From Calliopum simillimum (Eukaryota > Arthropoda > Insecta > Diptera > Lauxaniidae): a stretch of 64,000 nucleotides of DNA. Positions 1 to 11,226 of the stretch are shown one piece after another. Under the pieces are notes generated by a model. That model saw only the letters and a program-made list of their open reading frames with translations. It had not been told where the DNA came from and did no database searches. The translations under genes and the position numbers were made by a program. Location of the stretch: the NCBI GenBank assembly GCA_951812925.1, contig OX638371.1, positions 78,501,697 through 78,565,696 on the forward strand, in the 5' to 3' direction. Each line of letters begins with the position of its first letter. Position 1 is the first letter of the stretch.

Positions 1-590
1 GCGGCACTTTAAACTTCGAAACCGAAAAAACAATAGTCATTTGCAATGCGTTCATGAAAATTCTAAATCCGGTCTCAGAATTGCTCTATCTTATACGGTT
101 TTAGAGTTATCCTCACCTAAAAATGCAAAAAACACCGTTTTTGTTATTTTTGAAGCTGTTATATCAAAACATGGTAACTTTCAGCCTGGTATGGAAGTTA
201 AAAGTGACAGCTTTTTTCTTCAAAACCCAATTTAAATTGTATCGATAATTCTTTGCTCCTCCGAAATATCGTAAGCAGAAATAACAAAAAAACCAGTTTT
301 TTGCACTTTTTAAACTTTTTAGGTTACAATAACTCCAAGAATAAAGAAGATATCGGTATAATTTAAATTGAATTTGAAAGAAACAGACTGACACTTTTAA
401 CCACTATACCACTTTTTGTGGTTGAAAGTAACCTTGACTTGTAATATCACTTTAAAAAGAGCAAAAACGGTGTTTCTTATAGATTTATGTTAAAATATCT
501 CCTTAACCGTACAAGATACAGCAATTTTGAGACTTAATTCGGAATTAGCATCAACAAATACATCGCAAGTGGTTATTTTAGTTTCTTTTT
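1..590. repeat. Fold-back element, cut by the window's left edge
   Basis: The first ~260 bases pair, imperfectly, with the reverse complement of about 290-585. For example, CAGAATTGCTCTATCTTATA near 75 mirrors the bases near 515-535, and CAATTTAAATTGTATCGATA near 226 mirrors the bases near 350-370. The short loop lies near 262-330. The arms contain a TAGGTTA-type stretch also found in the fold-back at 23616-25004, so both are probably one diverged family. The left tip is outside the window. No protein is encoded: the two opposed ORFs here are products of the symmetry. Confidence 0.65.
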
Positions 591-3145
591 GATTTATTTA
601 TTTTTTTGGTTTCCTTAGAAGATCTATGAAAACTATCTGTTAACCTATTTTGCCAAAAATAAAATGAAGTGCCAAGGTTTCGATATTGCGAAGAATGTTG
701 TTTTACTCAAAAGACTAGGAACTAATGATTTTATAAGAAAAAAATGGTACCTTACGTCATCCCATTAATATATCTTATTTTAATGCCTTGAAAACATGAA
801 AATTAATTTTTTTTTTAAGTTCAATTTAATTATACTTAATTGTTTTTAGTGAATAAAAGTATTACTAATAGCTTAGTTGTTGAATTTAGTTTAAAGATAA
901 ATCTATGCATAACAATATAAAAATTTTAAAAAAAATTCGCTAGAGCAAAATTAGAAAAAAATCTGTTCTTGAAAGTGCAAACACCTCAAAAAATTTACAA
1001 ATTTTGAAGTTTAAAGTGCCACTAAAAAAAATTGGGAAATAGTTGATTAATTATTATTAATGCAGAGTATGGCTCAAAACATTCTTAAAAAAATGCAATT
1101 TAATTTTTGCAAATACCTTATCTGGTTAAAGAGATATAGCGTTTAAATTAAAAAAAGTACTCAAAAACTCAAAAATTCCTAAAAAAGTACCTTCAAGCTC
1201 GATGCGGAATATCTAACCGCAATTTTTTTTTGGTTCCAAAGCACTTTTTGTAATCAACAGGATCCAAGGATTCAGAAAAGTCGCGCGCACCTTGACTTTT
1301 TAACACTTTCGGATTTTGGATCACTCTAATGCTACATAAGTGCATCCGGCTAAGTACTTATTATCTGACGATTGGCGTAAAAATTTTTTAAATACATAGC
1401 ACTTTCAAATTTTACCTATTTATGGCCACAATCTCCCATTTTGCGCCGTGGTTATTTATGTTAAAAACTATGCCAAAATAAAAACTCGAGTAGTTTTCTT
1501 CAGGATTTATCCATCTTCTAAGCTTAAGATTCAAAAAAATCAAATATTTCGAAACTTGTGGTATATATAATTTATGGTTAATATGCGCACATCACACATA
1601 AGTCTTGCACAAAGTTTACTCAATAGCCATCAAATGGTTCAAATTTGAGTATCACGACTTGAAATATTTGAATTGACTTAAATTAACATATAAGTAAAAC
1701 AACCTAGGCGACGGTAATTCAATTTAAAAGTGAACTAAAAGTAGTTTTTTTATATAGCAACAGCATCTCTTATAATTAATTAACACATTGAACAAAAAAC
1801 GAATGATCAAACATAGGTCTTTGCAAATATGTACATATCTACATGTGTTTCTTGGGAAACATACTATCGAATGAAATAACTTTGGTAAAAATCAATATAT
1901 ACCATAAACATACAAACACACACATAAACATATGCCGAATGACAGGTAGTGCAAATCAATCAATAAATGCATATATCATTTTCAATAATGAAGACTCATA
2001 AAAATTTATGAAATCGTGCGCGGTTTTCATGTTTTTGATTATAACGAATATCAGCCATTTAAAATAAAATCGATTTTTGTTACTCGTGATATTGTTCACA
2101 CATCATTGCTAATTAAAAATCTATTGATCTATCTATGTGGAACCCAAAGAATTTTCTTTGATTTTTGAGATTGATTTTTCATTTTGTTTTTAGATTGAAT
2201 TTTTGACACATCGTAAATGACTGTAAATTATGAAAGTGCTCATTGCAATCCGGGCATTAAAATTTTAAAGCGAATTTCTAACTTTAATATTCCATAAGTT
2301 TAAACTGTTCGAAAAGTAATAAAAAAAAAAGATTTTATATATTTAAAACTTAGTATATTTAACTACACCACCCACTCTAAAATAACCACAAATTCATACA
2401 ACAACAAAATTAGCAAAAGCCGCAATTAGTGCAACTACAAATAATTTATTTCAAATGTTAAATGTTTTCACAAATATCCTAAAGCTGTGAAACAAAAAAG
2501 AAAAATTACAAAAAATTTCGCACAAAAAAAAAAACGCAACGAAAACCAAACGGAAAATTACTGTGAAGAATGCGCACCCATTAGATAGAAAAACGATTAA
2601 GATATTTCTTTTTTCAAGTTTTTTAATTTCATTTCATTTCATTTAAGTACAAAAAGACAACAATAACAGCGGCAACGAAATGTGAAAAATGATTTAACTT
2701 GGCTGCTTCCCTCGTATATTGCGATGCGTTTAACCTCAACACTTTTTTGTGATTTTTCATTTCTTTTTCTATTTTGTCTGTGATTTAAAACTTTCAGATA
2801 CAAAAAAATCGCATTCGAAATCAATGTGCAGATATGAGCGTAAACAAACATACGAATGCAATTTGTTCTACAAACATTAGAAATTCTGTGTTTTAATTGA
2901 TGTATCTTTTGCGAGTGATAATTTAAAAAAAAAAAAAAACATTTAATTTGTCACATCCGTCATTAGTTTTTATTTATGAGATGGCCCTTTGTTAACTTAA
3001 TCTTTATATTTGAGTTTCAGATATAGTCTATTGATTAGGTTATTTTAAAAGGAAGTAAGATATTCACGGGTTTTAACTACAGAAATCGGTTAATTAGGCA
3101 TTAAAGATGGAAAAACCGCTATTACATTAGTGGATGGAAATCGGC
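591..3145. other. AT-rich DNA without recognised gene
   Basis: I see no supported exon, RNA gene or bounded transposon. The stretch has many A and T runs and scattered ACATA-type simple sequence (about 1900-1980). It is consistent with intron or intergenic DNA. Confidence 0.5.
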
Positions 3146-3551
3146 GGGAGAGGGGAAATGCACCTTTACAGTTTTTTCAAAATATCTAGCGAACGAAGCA
3201 AAACTTTGATATATTTTTTATTAAACTTTTTGTATATAACTTTTTTAAGGTCACTATGGATTATTTAAAAAAATTATTATGTCAAAAATTTACCGAAATA
3301 TGCCCACTCAAACATAGAATTTTTTTTATGCGGTCGGAAAAATTATTTTTATTCAAAACCAAGACGTCTTACGGAAAAAGTTTATAAGGCAAGAAATGCT
3401 TAAAATTGTTTAAAAAATAAGAAATTTTTTTTTAATTTTTTAAATAAGCTAATTTTATTCTCTACAAAAAGTTTTCGAAAAAAAAAAATCGAAGTTTTGC
3501 TTCGTTCGCTAGATATTTAAAAAAAAACTGTAAAGGATGCTTCCCCCACCT
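3146..3551. repeat. Hairpin (fold-back) element, ~400 bp
   Basis: Two arms face each other. The left arm has CACCTTTACAGTTTTTTCAA followed by ATCTAGCGAACGAAGC (about 3161-3203). The right arm has GCTTCGTTCGCTAGATAT followed by an ACTGTAAAGGATGC stretch (about 3498-3540). The outer tips are GGAGAGGGG on the left and CCCCCACC on the right. The interior is AT-rich and non-coding. I could not fix a target duplication. Confidence 0.7.
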
Positions 3552-3577
3552 TCCTAATCAATTGACTAATAATATAT

Positions 3578-3950
3578 AGGGTGTAAATAATAAGGTTACG
3601 AGGCCCCAGGAAAGTGATGGAGGAGGACTGTACTAACAAAAAATTGCACGTGCGGGGTGGGGGATCCAAAATATTCCTTAAAGAGTCATAGAAAAAAACT
3701 GATTTTATAACTTGTTTTATAAAAAAAAAAAATTTCTTGGGTCAATCACCATAACACTTGAGAGAAAACTTTTTAATGGAAAACTTTTCATACTGACGTA
3801 TCCGCCAAAGTCAATTAGAAAAAAAAATTGCAAACATCAGCCTCAAATCTCCAGAACTTTGCGAAATCCTTTTAAACCCTTCATACCAAATACATTTTTA
3901 GAAAGGTCATACAATAAGCTAAAAGTTTGCTATACATAATTACTAAAGAT
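3578..3950. repeat. Interspersed repeat, shared with 50640-51005
   Basis: The left half (GTAAATAATAAGGTTACGAG, then GGAGGAGGACTGTACTAAC) resembles the reverse complement of about 50915-50990. The right half (CAGAACTTTGCGAAATCCTT and onward) resembles about 50730-50790 in the same orientation. The element therefore has an inverted organisation relative to its other copy, as expected of two ends of a long-inverted-repeat element. It is non-coding. Confidence 0.55.
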
Positions 3951-4990
3951 AGTAAATACAAGCTCTGAGCGAAAACTAGGTGAATTCGGACTAAAGGGCG
4001 TGGCACCTCCCATACAAGCAAAATTTTCAAAATGTTATGTTGAAAGCGTTATTTGAGATAATCCAACCAAATTTCACTAAAGCACTAAAACAGTAAATGC
4101 AAGCTCTGAGCAAAAACTAAACAAACTCGGACAAGACGGCGTGGCACCTCCCATATAAGTAAAACATACAAATGCTATACTGAAAGCAATTTTTGAGATA
4201 ATGCAACTAAATTTCTATCAGACACTAAGAACAGTAAGTGAAAGATCTGATCAAAAGCTTTGAGAATTCTGAGGGGTGGTCGTGGCATCTCCCGTAAAAG
4301 CAAAATTTTCAAAATACTGCAGTGTAGGACAAGAGTGTCAGCATTTTCAAATCACTGAGCCAAGCGCATGCAGCGCAGTCAGCGCAAAATTTTCGCTTTT
4401 ACAACAACTTCAAATTCGAATTACAACTATCACAAAAACAATTTTTTACAACAACAATATTATTTCAACAATTTTCAAAATTTCTGAAAACAAGGACACA
4501 CACAAAAAGTAGGGGTATTCACGCGTTGATGCGCAATGCTCTTGCGTCGTTGCGGAAGTGCGGTTTGCGAAAGTTTGACATTTGTAAAACACCAAACACA
4601 TTGCCGAAAATTTTGCATTACTTCTGCAATTTCTCAAGATGGAAATATTCACATTGAACGTTCAGGCGTTAGTGCGTAAAAGACTTGCATTTTCGCAACT
4701 GCGCATCAACGCATTAATACCCATATTGTTTGTTGTTTTTGATGCGACGTAGTCGTTGTTGTTGTTTTATGTTGGTTCGAGTTCGATTTTGTGTGTACGC
4801 AAAAAAAGCAACAAAAAAGCGAAATTTTGACGAGCGTGAAAAAAAACAACAAAAATTATTTCTGTGATTGTTGTACAGAAATATTGATGTTGTTGGTCGA
4901 GCCAAAATTGGCTCACTTTTGTTCTACGCTGACACCCTTGGTGTAGGATATTTAATGTTTGGCCAGACCAACGGTAACACCCTTACTAGT
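3951..4990 (-). mobile_element. DINE-1/INE-1-like element, minus strand, split by a MITE
   Basis: Read on the minus strand it starts near 4990 with ACTAGTAAGGGTGTTACC, then GGCCAAACATTAAATA and a CCTACAC motif. After the 4330-4940 insertion it continues as tandem units of about 140 bp bearing GGGAGGTGCCACGCC-type and CAGAGCTTGCATTTA-type motifs. The plus-strand copy at 9035-9880 has the same order. DINE-1 elements are non-autonomous Helitron/Helentron relatives common in flies. The 3' microsatellite core is absent here, so this copy is 3' truncated. Confidence 0.75.
4330..4940. mobile_element. hAT-like MITE inserted in DINE-1
   Basis: The ends are CAAGAGTGTCAGC at the left and GCTGACACCCTTG at the right, near-perfect terminal inverted repeats. 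The similarity continues inward as TGAGCCAA/TTGGCTCA. The element is flanked by an exact 8-bp duplication GTGTAGGA (4322-4329 and 4941-4948), which is also the sequence expected in the uninterrupted DINE-1. An 8-bp duplication with short inverted repeats is the hAT signature. At 611 bp with no transposase it is non-autonomous. The interior has short inverted motifs (TTGCG/CGCAA) and CAA/GTT runs. Confidence 0.88.
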
Positions 4991-5179
4991 TTTAACTTCA
5001 AATATCTCAAAATTTGAAAAACTGACTAAATGTTTTTCACTTGTACAGGAACGATATATAACAAGGTTTGCGAGATATAATGTATTAAAGTTTATAATCA
5101 TTAAATCATTAAAACTTTAGCTATCCATGTCCAATAACAAAAAAAAATTTCACTATTTGTTGCAGATATTGGCCATTCC

Positions 5180-5370
5180 GTAGCTTAATTTTCACCTTGA
5201 ATGGACAATGTCTTCAAAACTAAAAAAAAATATAGAGAAATAGATAGCATATTCGAATTTAGCGACTCAAAATCATTATAAAAAATTAAACAGTGTAAAT
5301 TTTATAAGACAACTCCTGGGAGGAGCATAGAACCAATGGTTTGGGATGCATCAAATGTTTTTTGAAATGG
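5180..5370. repeat. Repeat shared inversely with 21058-21250
   Basis: The stretch GGTTTGGGATGCATCAAATG near 5339 occurs as its reverse complement near 21081. Similarity continues through the CTTGAATGG-CAAT-TCTTCAAAACTA region near 5198. The family is not recognised. A CTCCTGGGAGGAGCATAG stretch near 5314 resembles the 3' end of the RTE-like element at 11227-12018. Confidence 0.5.
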
Positions 5371-5567
5371 ATCAAATTTTATATTTTGGTGCTGTGGGAG
5401 CGCAATTCTAAGAAATTTTAAAATTTTAGATCACCGCAATGTATATCTCTCATATGGACATTAAAAAAAAAAAAATTTAATAATTCATGGAAGCACTATA
5501 GTAAGAAAAAAGAGTTCTGAGTTATAAAAGCCAAATTGTTTTGGTCTTACTTAGAATGCCCTTTAAT

Positions 5568-5641
5568 ACTTTTCTATACTTCTTCTCTGCGTTCCAAACG
5601 AAAAAATTAAGTGACTATACCTTTGGTGTAGGGTATAAAAA
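5568..5641 (+). mobile_element. DINE-1 3'-terminal fragment
   Basis: Only the last ~75 bases of a DINE-1 remain: a TTTCTATAC stretch, TCTCTGCGTTCCAAACG, and the terminal GGTGTAGGGTATAAAAAC. These match the end of the copy at 9035-9880 (TCTCTGCGTTACAAACG, GGTGTAGGGTATAAAAAC). The upstream part is missing. Confidence 0.75.
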
Positions 5642-7154
5642 CACAATACGTGAAGCTTGTCCAAATCACTTTCCACACTTTGAAGAGTCACGAGATTTAT
5701 GGACCTAACCCAGCAAAAGGACTCAGTCATTCGTTCCAAAAATAAGCAATGAAATTGTGAAAAAAAAACATTGTTATCACCATGAAGAATATTTTTTAGA
5801 TATTCAAAACATTAAAGAAATTTTTTATTGCTTTGCGTGCAATTGAATTAAAGCTCTTTCCACTTTTCCATTCAAACAAGTTCAATGAGAAAATATCGAA
5901 ATAAATCGACAAACAGCAGGGAAAAAAGAAAAGCAAACGCAATAAATCATCTTCTCTTTGGCAGTGAAAAATGGCAAAAGTGCTTGAATCTTTCTCTGAC
6001 TCTTGTACCCAATTTAATTTTTACGAGTACAGTACGCTACAATACAGATTTATTTATTTGTACTATTTAATTTGCTTAGGTTTTTGCAAAGAATTCATCA
6101 GCCTCGTTATTTCATGCAGTTTCATAAAAATGCTCGATTAAATTTGAAATTTTTATTTCTCCTCAATATACTTTAATAGGATTTTTATTTAAGTTTCAGC
6201 CCATAGTTATTTGACGTAAAACTATGAGATACACATTAAAGAAAAAAAAAATATAATTTAGAAAATTGTTTAAAATTCAATTTTAATGTAGAATTTATTC
6301 ATTTTCAGATTCAACAAAGCATGGGATTTCACGTGATTTTTATTTTATTTATTCACATGAATTTTGCGCTAATTATATACGAGCGAGTATGATGCAAATA
6401 GAAATAATAAAAATATTTTCTTTAGTTTACTTAGATATTAGAAATATACTTTATGCATGTACGTATGTACGTATGTATGAGTAATATTTTATGTACATAT
6501 GTAAACAAAATTGTTTGCACAAATGGTTTTTATAATTAAAATTTTATGTACAAATATGTTATGATGACTATGGCATATGAATACTCAGACATTACGAGAA
6601 AAACACTTAAAAAAATTTACGAGAAGTCATAAGATTTGTCAAAACAAATATTCATTGATTAATTTATGTCGCAAAAAATAAATAATGATGTGGCTATAGG
6701 TACTAAGTGTAAAGTGGATTCCCATGAAATAAATCACATTTAATTTATTTCCGTTCCAAGTTATAAAATAAAAAGGTTTTCAGTCATGTTTGTTCGTAAA
6801 AAACCCACTTTTTTATTTCGGGGATATTTTTCAGAAGAATGAATAAAAATCGTTTTTTGACTTTTTTGAATGTTACAAACTATGTTTGATGGGAAATAAA
6901 TCGTACGTTCATTATCAATAAAAAGCTTTAAATAAGTTCTGATACACGGAGAAAAAAAAAAGGACTTGCTACTTTATTTCTTATAAACTTTACCAGAATT
7001 TCAAGTCAGAATAGTGACAAAACCACACTGAAGTAAATTTCACCTTATTGTTTTTGTCAATTCAGAATGTACGATTATGCTTGCTAGTAATTTTTTTGAA
7101 GAAATTGGAATGATATTTACTTTAGTGTAAAGTTCAAACAACAAAAGAAAAACG
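5642..7154. other. AT-rich DNA without recognised gene
   Basis: I see no exon or bounded element. A short GTACGTATGTACGTATG run lies near 6460-6478. The ORF at 5885-6070 has no recognisable domain and looks like chance. Confidence 0.45.
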
Positions 7155-7235
7155 AACTAACCGCACTAGGATACGAACCCTGGCCCGTCCGTGTGATAGG
7201 TAGATGCATATCTCCATGCGCTACTGGCGCATATG
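7155..7235 (-). repeat. tRNA-like sequence, probable SINE head
   Basis: On the minus strand a TAGCGCATGGAG stretch fits a Pol III A box and CAGGGTTCGTATCCTAG fits a B box with one departure. Box order and spacing are tRNA-like. The would-be acceptor ends do not pair, so it is not a functional tRNA gene. A tRNA-derived SINE or a tRNA pseudogene fits best. Confidence 0.4.
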
Positions 7236-8093
7236 ATGTAGAGTTATAAAATTTGTTTATAAACCAAATCTTTGTCTGAAAATGACTATATATTTTTATG
7301 ATATTTACCTTACTCTAGTAGAGTCAAAATTTTATCGGTGTTGAGCACGGACAAAGTATAGATCCTTAATTTAAAATTTATTTTTCTTTGCAAATTGAGA
7401 TGCAAAGACCTAGTTGGTCTATGTGAGGTTTTTGCTTACGCAATTACCGCCACCCTAACCTAACCTACACCCACTAGGTGCCCACAAAAAAATTTTCAAA
7501 TTAGAAGAATATAACTTCCATTGCTTAGAAAATACAAGGTATACAAAAAAAACAATATTTTTTATATCCTTAGATTAGCTCTGTGAATTTTTACATATAA
7601 AAATCTGAGAACCCAACTGCAAATTTCGAAAAAATTTGAGATGATCACAGCCACAATTGAGCAAAAACTTTAAAATCGGTGGAAGAAACACAAAAAATAA
7701 TTGTCAAAAAATCATCGTCTGAGTGTTACAATTGGATAAAAAGCCGAGAAGATTTGAATTTTCAAATTAGTGAGTATCCAAAAGTTGCATTGAACTTACT
7801 ATGGTCGCCATCTTGAATTTTTTCGAATTTTGGAAAACCATTTTACAACGGTTATATATATCAAATTCTAAGTTTTCAAGAATTTTCAAAAAAATCGGAG
7901 ATATCAACCCAAATTTTTATCAATTACACAAAGATTGACCAATCTGCCTTTTAATCCTAAATTTTCAGGGAAAAATCCATGGTTTCTACAGATGGCACTT
8001 AGCATCTTAAAATCGCCCCCTAAAGACCTTTCATAAAATTTGGTATGAAGATAGACTGAAGCTTAGGGAAATATACTTTAAAATTTATTTCTT

Positions 8094-8330
8094 TAAAGGG
8101 GGTGCACACTGGTTCAAAATCCCTAAAAGCTGGCCAAAAGTCGAAATCATTAAAGTTTCGAGACGAAATTTTTTACCTGGGGATTATTGAGGTCGCTGAT
8201 TACGAATTTGATGTTAGATTTTTAAAAAAGAAACCAAACAACCAAATCTAACAAAAAAATTTACTCGGAGGTTTTTGGGGTCACTAATTCCGAATCTGAT
8301 GTAAGATTTTTAAAAAAACAGAATGGCGGA
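8094..8330. repeat. Left inverted arm plus short tandem duplication
   Basis: CACACTGGTTCAAAATCC and AAAGCTGGCCAAAAGTC (about 8106-8144) recur inverted at about 9894-9940. Just inside, two imperfect ~110-bp copies follow each other, one with TGATTACGAATTTGATGTTA (about 8196) and one with CTAATTCCGAATCTGATGTA (about 8284). Together with 9888-9990 this outlines a larger inverted-arm element that was hosting the DINE-1 at 9035-9880. Confidence 0.55.
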
Positions 8331-9034
8331 TTCGAAATGGCAAAAAACAACACTTGCACAATTTTTATAACTAATTTAAAAATTTATTTCAAAACTTTAA
8401 CTTTGAAAGAGTTTTGTGCAATGTTAAATTGATCTACATAAGAATTTGTTTTAGATTCCTTTATCATGGAGTATAAGCTGTATAATAATAAAAAAATTTA
8501 TCATTTCGGGCGAGCATCACATATTGACACGTGGCTAGCAATATGAGTTAAATTTTCCTCTGGTTGCTTCAGAAAAAACCGCGTCAGACAAAAAGGGCAA
8601 AAAAAGGCACCTCAATTTTTTTATATATATTAGAAAAGGTTTCAATCTTCTTAAGTCCGAAAAATCTGGATAGTATGACGTGGTATTAATTAGTTCTGGG
8701 CTTTTTTCATAAACATTGCAAACTGATTTTGTGAAATAATTTGATTTTAAGTTAATCACAATTAACGCAAAAGTATATAGAGGTTCGATAGTATTTTCTT
8801 TTACAAAGAGATTCTACATTTTAACATTAAAAACGGTTCAGTTTTACAGTAACCACACAAGTTTAACAGTGAACAATAAATTTTTACTTTTAACTCACAG
8901 AATTTTTCGTCTGAGAAGCGTACTTTTGGAGAGATCCCAAGAGCATTTTAGGAATACCTGGATCTTTCTTATAAATTTTTTGAGGTCTATGAATATCTGT
9001 TAGACAATACGGTTCATAAAAAGTTAATTTAAAA

Positions 9035-9680
9035 CTAGTAAGGGTGTAAATTTTGGCCTGGCCAAAAAATAAATACCCTACACTGCAGTATTTTGAAAAT
9101 GTTGCTTATATGAGAGGTGCCACGCCCTCTTGTCCGAGTACACCCAGTTTTTGTTCAGAGCTTGCATTTATAGTTTTTAGTGTCAGAGTGAAATTTAGTT
9201 GGATTATCTAAAAAAACTTTTTCAGTATAGCATTTTGAAACTTTTGCTTATATGGGAGGTGCCACGGCCCCTTGTACGATTTCAACCAATTTTTGCTGAG
9301 AGCTTTCATTTATAATTTTTAGTGTCTGAGTCGAAGTTGGTTCGAATATCTCAAAAAACGCTTTCAGTATAGCGTTTTTAAGCATTTGCTTATATGGGAG
9401 GTGCCACGCCCTCTTGTCCGAGTTTGATCAGTTTTTTTTTAGAGCTTGCGCTTACAATTTTTAGTATTTATGTGTATTGTGGTTGCATTGTCGTGAAAAA
9501 TACTCCTAAAATTGCATTTTGAATATAATTTTTGTATGGGCGGTAGTCGTGTCTGTTGACCGATTTTGCTCGTTTTCAATCCCCCGAGCTAACTTTGACG
9601 ACGAAGGCAGTGTACCAAATTTCATTGAATTATCTTGCTCAGTTTTCCCAAAAAGTGTATTTCAACACACAGCCAGCCAC

Positions 9681-9723
<43 letters not shown>

Positions 9724-9880
9724 CCCAGCCAGCCAGCCAGACAGACGGACATGGCTATATCGACTCAGGAGGTGACGCTGATCAAGAATATATATACTTT
9801 TCTATACCTGCCACGCCTCATTCTCTGCGTTACAAACGGAAGGACAAAGTGAATATACCCTGGGTGTAGGGTATAAAAAC
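9035..9880 (+). mobile_element. Full-length DINE-1/INE-1-like element
   Basis: It begins CTAGTAAGGGTGTAAATT and GGCCTGGCC, followed by TACCCTACACTGCAG. Next come three tandem units of about 140 bp (GGTGCCACG motifs near 9117, 9257 and 9399). A tetranucleotide microsatellite (9671-9740) follows, then the DINE-1 core GACAGACGGACATGGCTA, a TATCGACTC stretch and GATCAAGAATATATATAC. It ends GGTGTAGGGTATAAAAAC, whose GTGTAGGGTA mirrors TACCCTACAC at the start. This order (subterminal inverted repeat, unit repeats, microsatellite, conserved core) is known for DINE-1. It has no transposase. Two overlapping ORFs rich in Q-P-A-S are read-through of the microsatellite. Confidence 0.88.
9671..9740 (+). 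repeat. CAGC/AGCC tetranucleotide microsatellite in DINE-1
   Basis: About seventeen AGCC units occur, with interruptions such as CACCC. The array sits in the standard microsatellite position of DINE-1 and encodes QPAS-type repeats in some frames. The shorter form in the 35131 copy (CAGCCAACCAGCCAG) shows length variation between copies. Confidence 0.9.
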
Positions 9881-9887
9881 TTTTTTT

Positions 9888-9990
9888 TTTTTGACTTTTG
9901 GCCAGCTTTTTAGGATTTTGAACCAGTGTGGGGTGGCACCAACGGGAAGTATAAAAAACTTTATATTTTTAGTGAGCATGGTACCGCCTT
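9888..9990. repeat. Right inverted arm matching 8094-8150
   Basis: This is the inverted match of the 8094-8150 arm (GACTTTTGGCCAGC, TTTTGAACCAGTGTG). A further TTTAAAGAAA stretch near 9990 mirrors TTTCTTTAAAGG near 8090. DINE-1 inserted just inside this arm. Confidence 0.5.
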
Positions 9991-10589
9991 TAAAGAAAAA
10001 AAATGGGTTTCATGACAGTCACTGGATCATTTTCGAAGGAACTTAATACCTTAGTAATGAAAATAAAGGTCACTTTTAATTTTGTTGTGGGCGTAACCGG
10101 TAGTGCCATTTATAAACAAAATCATTTCTCCCAAACAAGTCTTTGGACAAATTCTTCTGAAGTATGGAGGCAAAAGAGAACTCAGAAGAGAATAATTCTT
10201 GTCAAAACAAAATTCATAATTAAACCCAAAAAAGCCTTCTGTACTTACTTAGCAAACTAAAATTACTAATGTTAAATTATCCAACATTGTTTCAAGATTC
10301 TAAACATCCGAAAAAGAACAGAGTATACTAATTTGACTTTTAGATTACTCACTAGCATAATTTTCCAACAGTTCACAATGGGGCATATTTAATATAAAAA
10401 GTAACAAATGCAAAGCTCATGAGGATATTTAAGGTTGGTTCTACAAATCGATATCGTAAGACTTAATTTTTGATATTTTTTTTTTTTCAAAATATTCAAG
10501 CAAAAGGTAAGCAATTTTAGTTAGATTCTGCATAGTAACAATTTTTTATACTGATTTCTTTTTAACCTATTTGCATTTCCTCTTTCCAG

Positions 10590-10666
10590 TGACGCTGCTT
10601 TCTACAACAGATGACATTTCTATTTTACCAGCACACTCGTGTGTTGGTTGTTGCTTTGCCCTGTAA
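10590..10666 (+). CDS. Candidate terminal exon (weak)
   Basis: A good acceptor-like sequence (TTTCCTCTTTCCAG, ending at 10589) is followed by a GC-richer stretch. One frame, with the first two bases completing a split codon, reads TLLSTTDDISILPAHSCVGC and then CFAL before a TAA at 10664-10666. The other two frames close almost at once. Nothing in the product is recognisable, and a 24-residue frame can arise by chance. I see no matching donor exon nearby. Confidence 0.2.
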
Positions 10667-11213
10667 AAATTTTGAATGTGATGTAAAAAATGTATGTTTC
10701 TACATGTAATGCCCTACATTTACTATCTGATATATTCACTTTATATGAAGTTTGTAACGTGACAACTAAGGCTTTAGTGTATGTGATATTTGAGAAAAAT
10801 CAGAAAAACCATTCTAAGTTACTTCAGACAAAAATGCAGTTGAGAATTTTTAAGTGTTTTATTAAATTTGGAGGGCCACGGACAGGTACCTATGAAATTA
10901 AATACAACATTCATAGAAAAGAAAAAAAAGCTATACAATATGCGTGCATTATAAATCTAGAACATACATACATGAGTATCCGGGATACATTCGGGAGGTT
11001 TTTTAAACCAGGACATAAGCGTGAAAACAGGACGGTTGGTAAGGTTAAAATTTATTAATATTGGGTAAAAATTAAAATTAAAATTTTGAGACATTAATAA
11101 GACCCAAATAAGTATAAACCTATCAACTAAGAATTAGAGAGCAGTTTCGCTTTCAGACAATCATAAATTCTTCCTAACTTTATTTGCCTTTTGTTGACAT
11201 TATTTTCTCTTCA
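10667..11213. other. AT-rich DNA without recognised gene
   Basis: An open frame of 122 codons at 10690-11058 has no recognisable domain. It lacks any protein-like composition beyond that expected of AT-rich DNA. I leave it uncalled. Confidence 0.4.
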
Positions 11214-11226
11214 TCTATATATTAAT

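Noticed and set aside
7450..7475. CCTAACCTAACCT run as a possible telomere-type repeat
   Set aside because: Only two to three units. Such runs are common in insect DNA and higher flies do not use this telomere repeat.
9519..9869. ORFs with QPASQPASQPA repeats
   Set aside because: Read-through of the CAGC microsatellite in DINE-1.
10690..11058. 122-codon ORF
   Set aside because: The longest plus-strand frame in its area, but composition is that of random AT-rich DNA and no splice or start support is seen.
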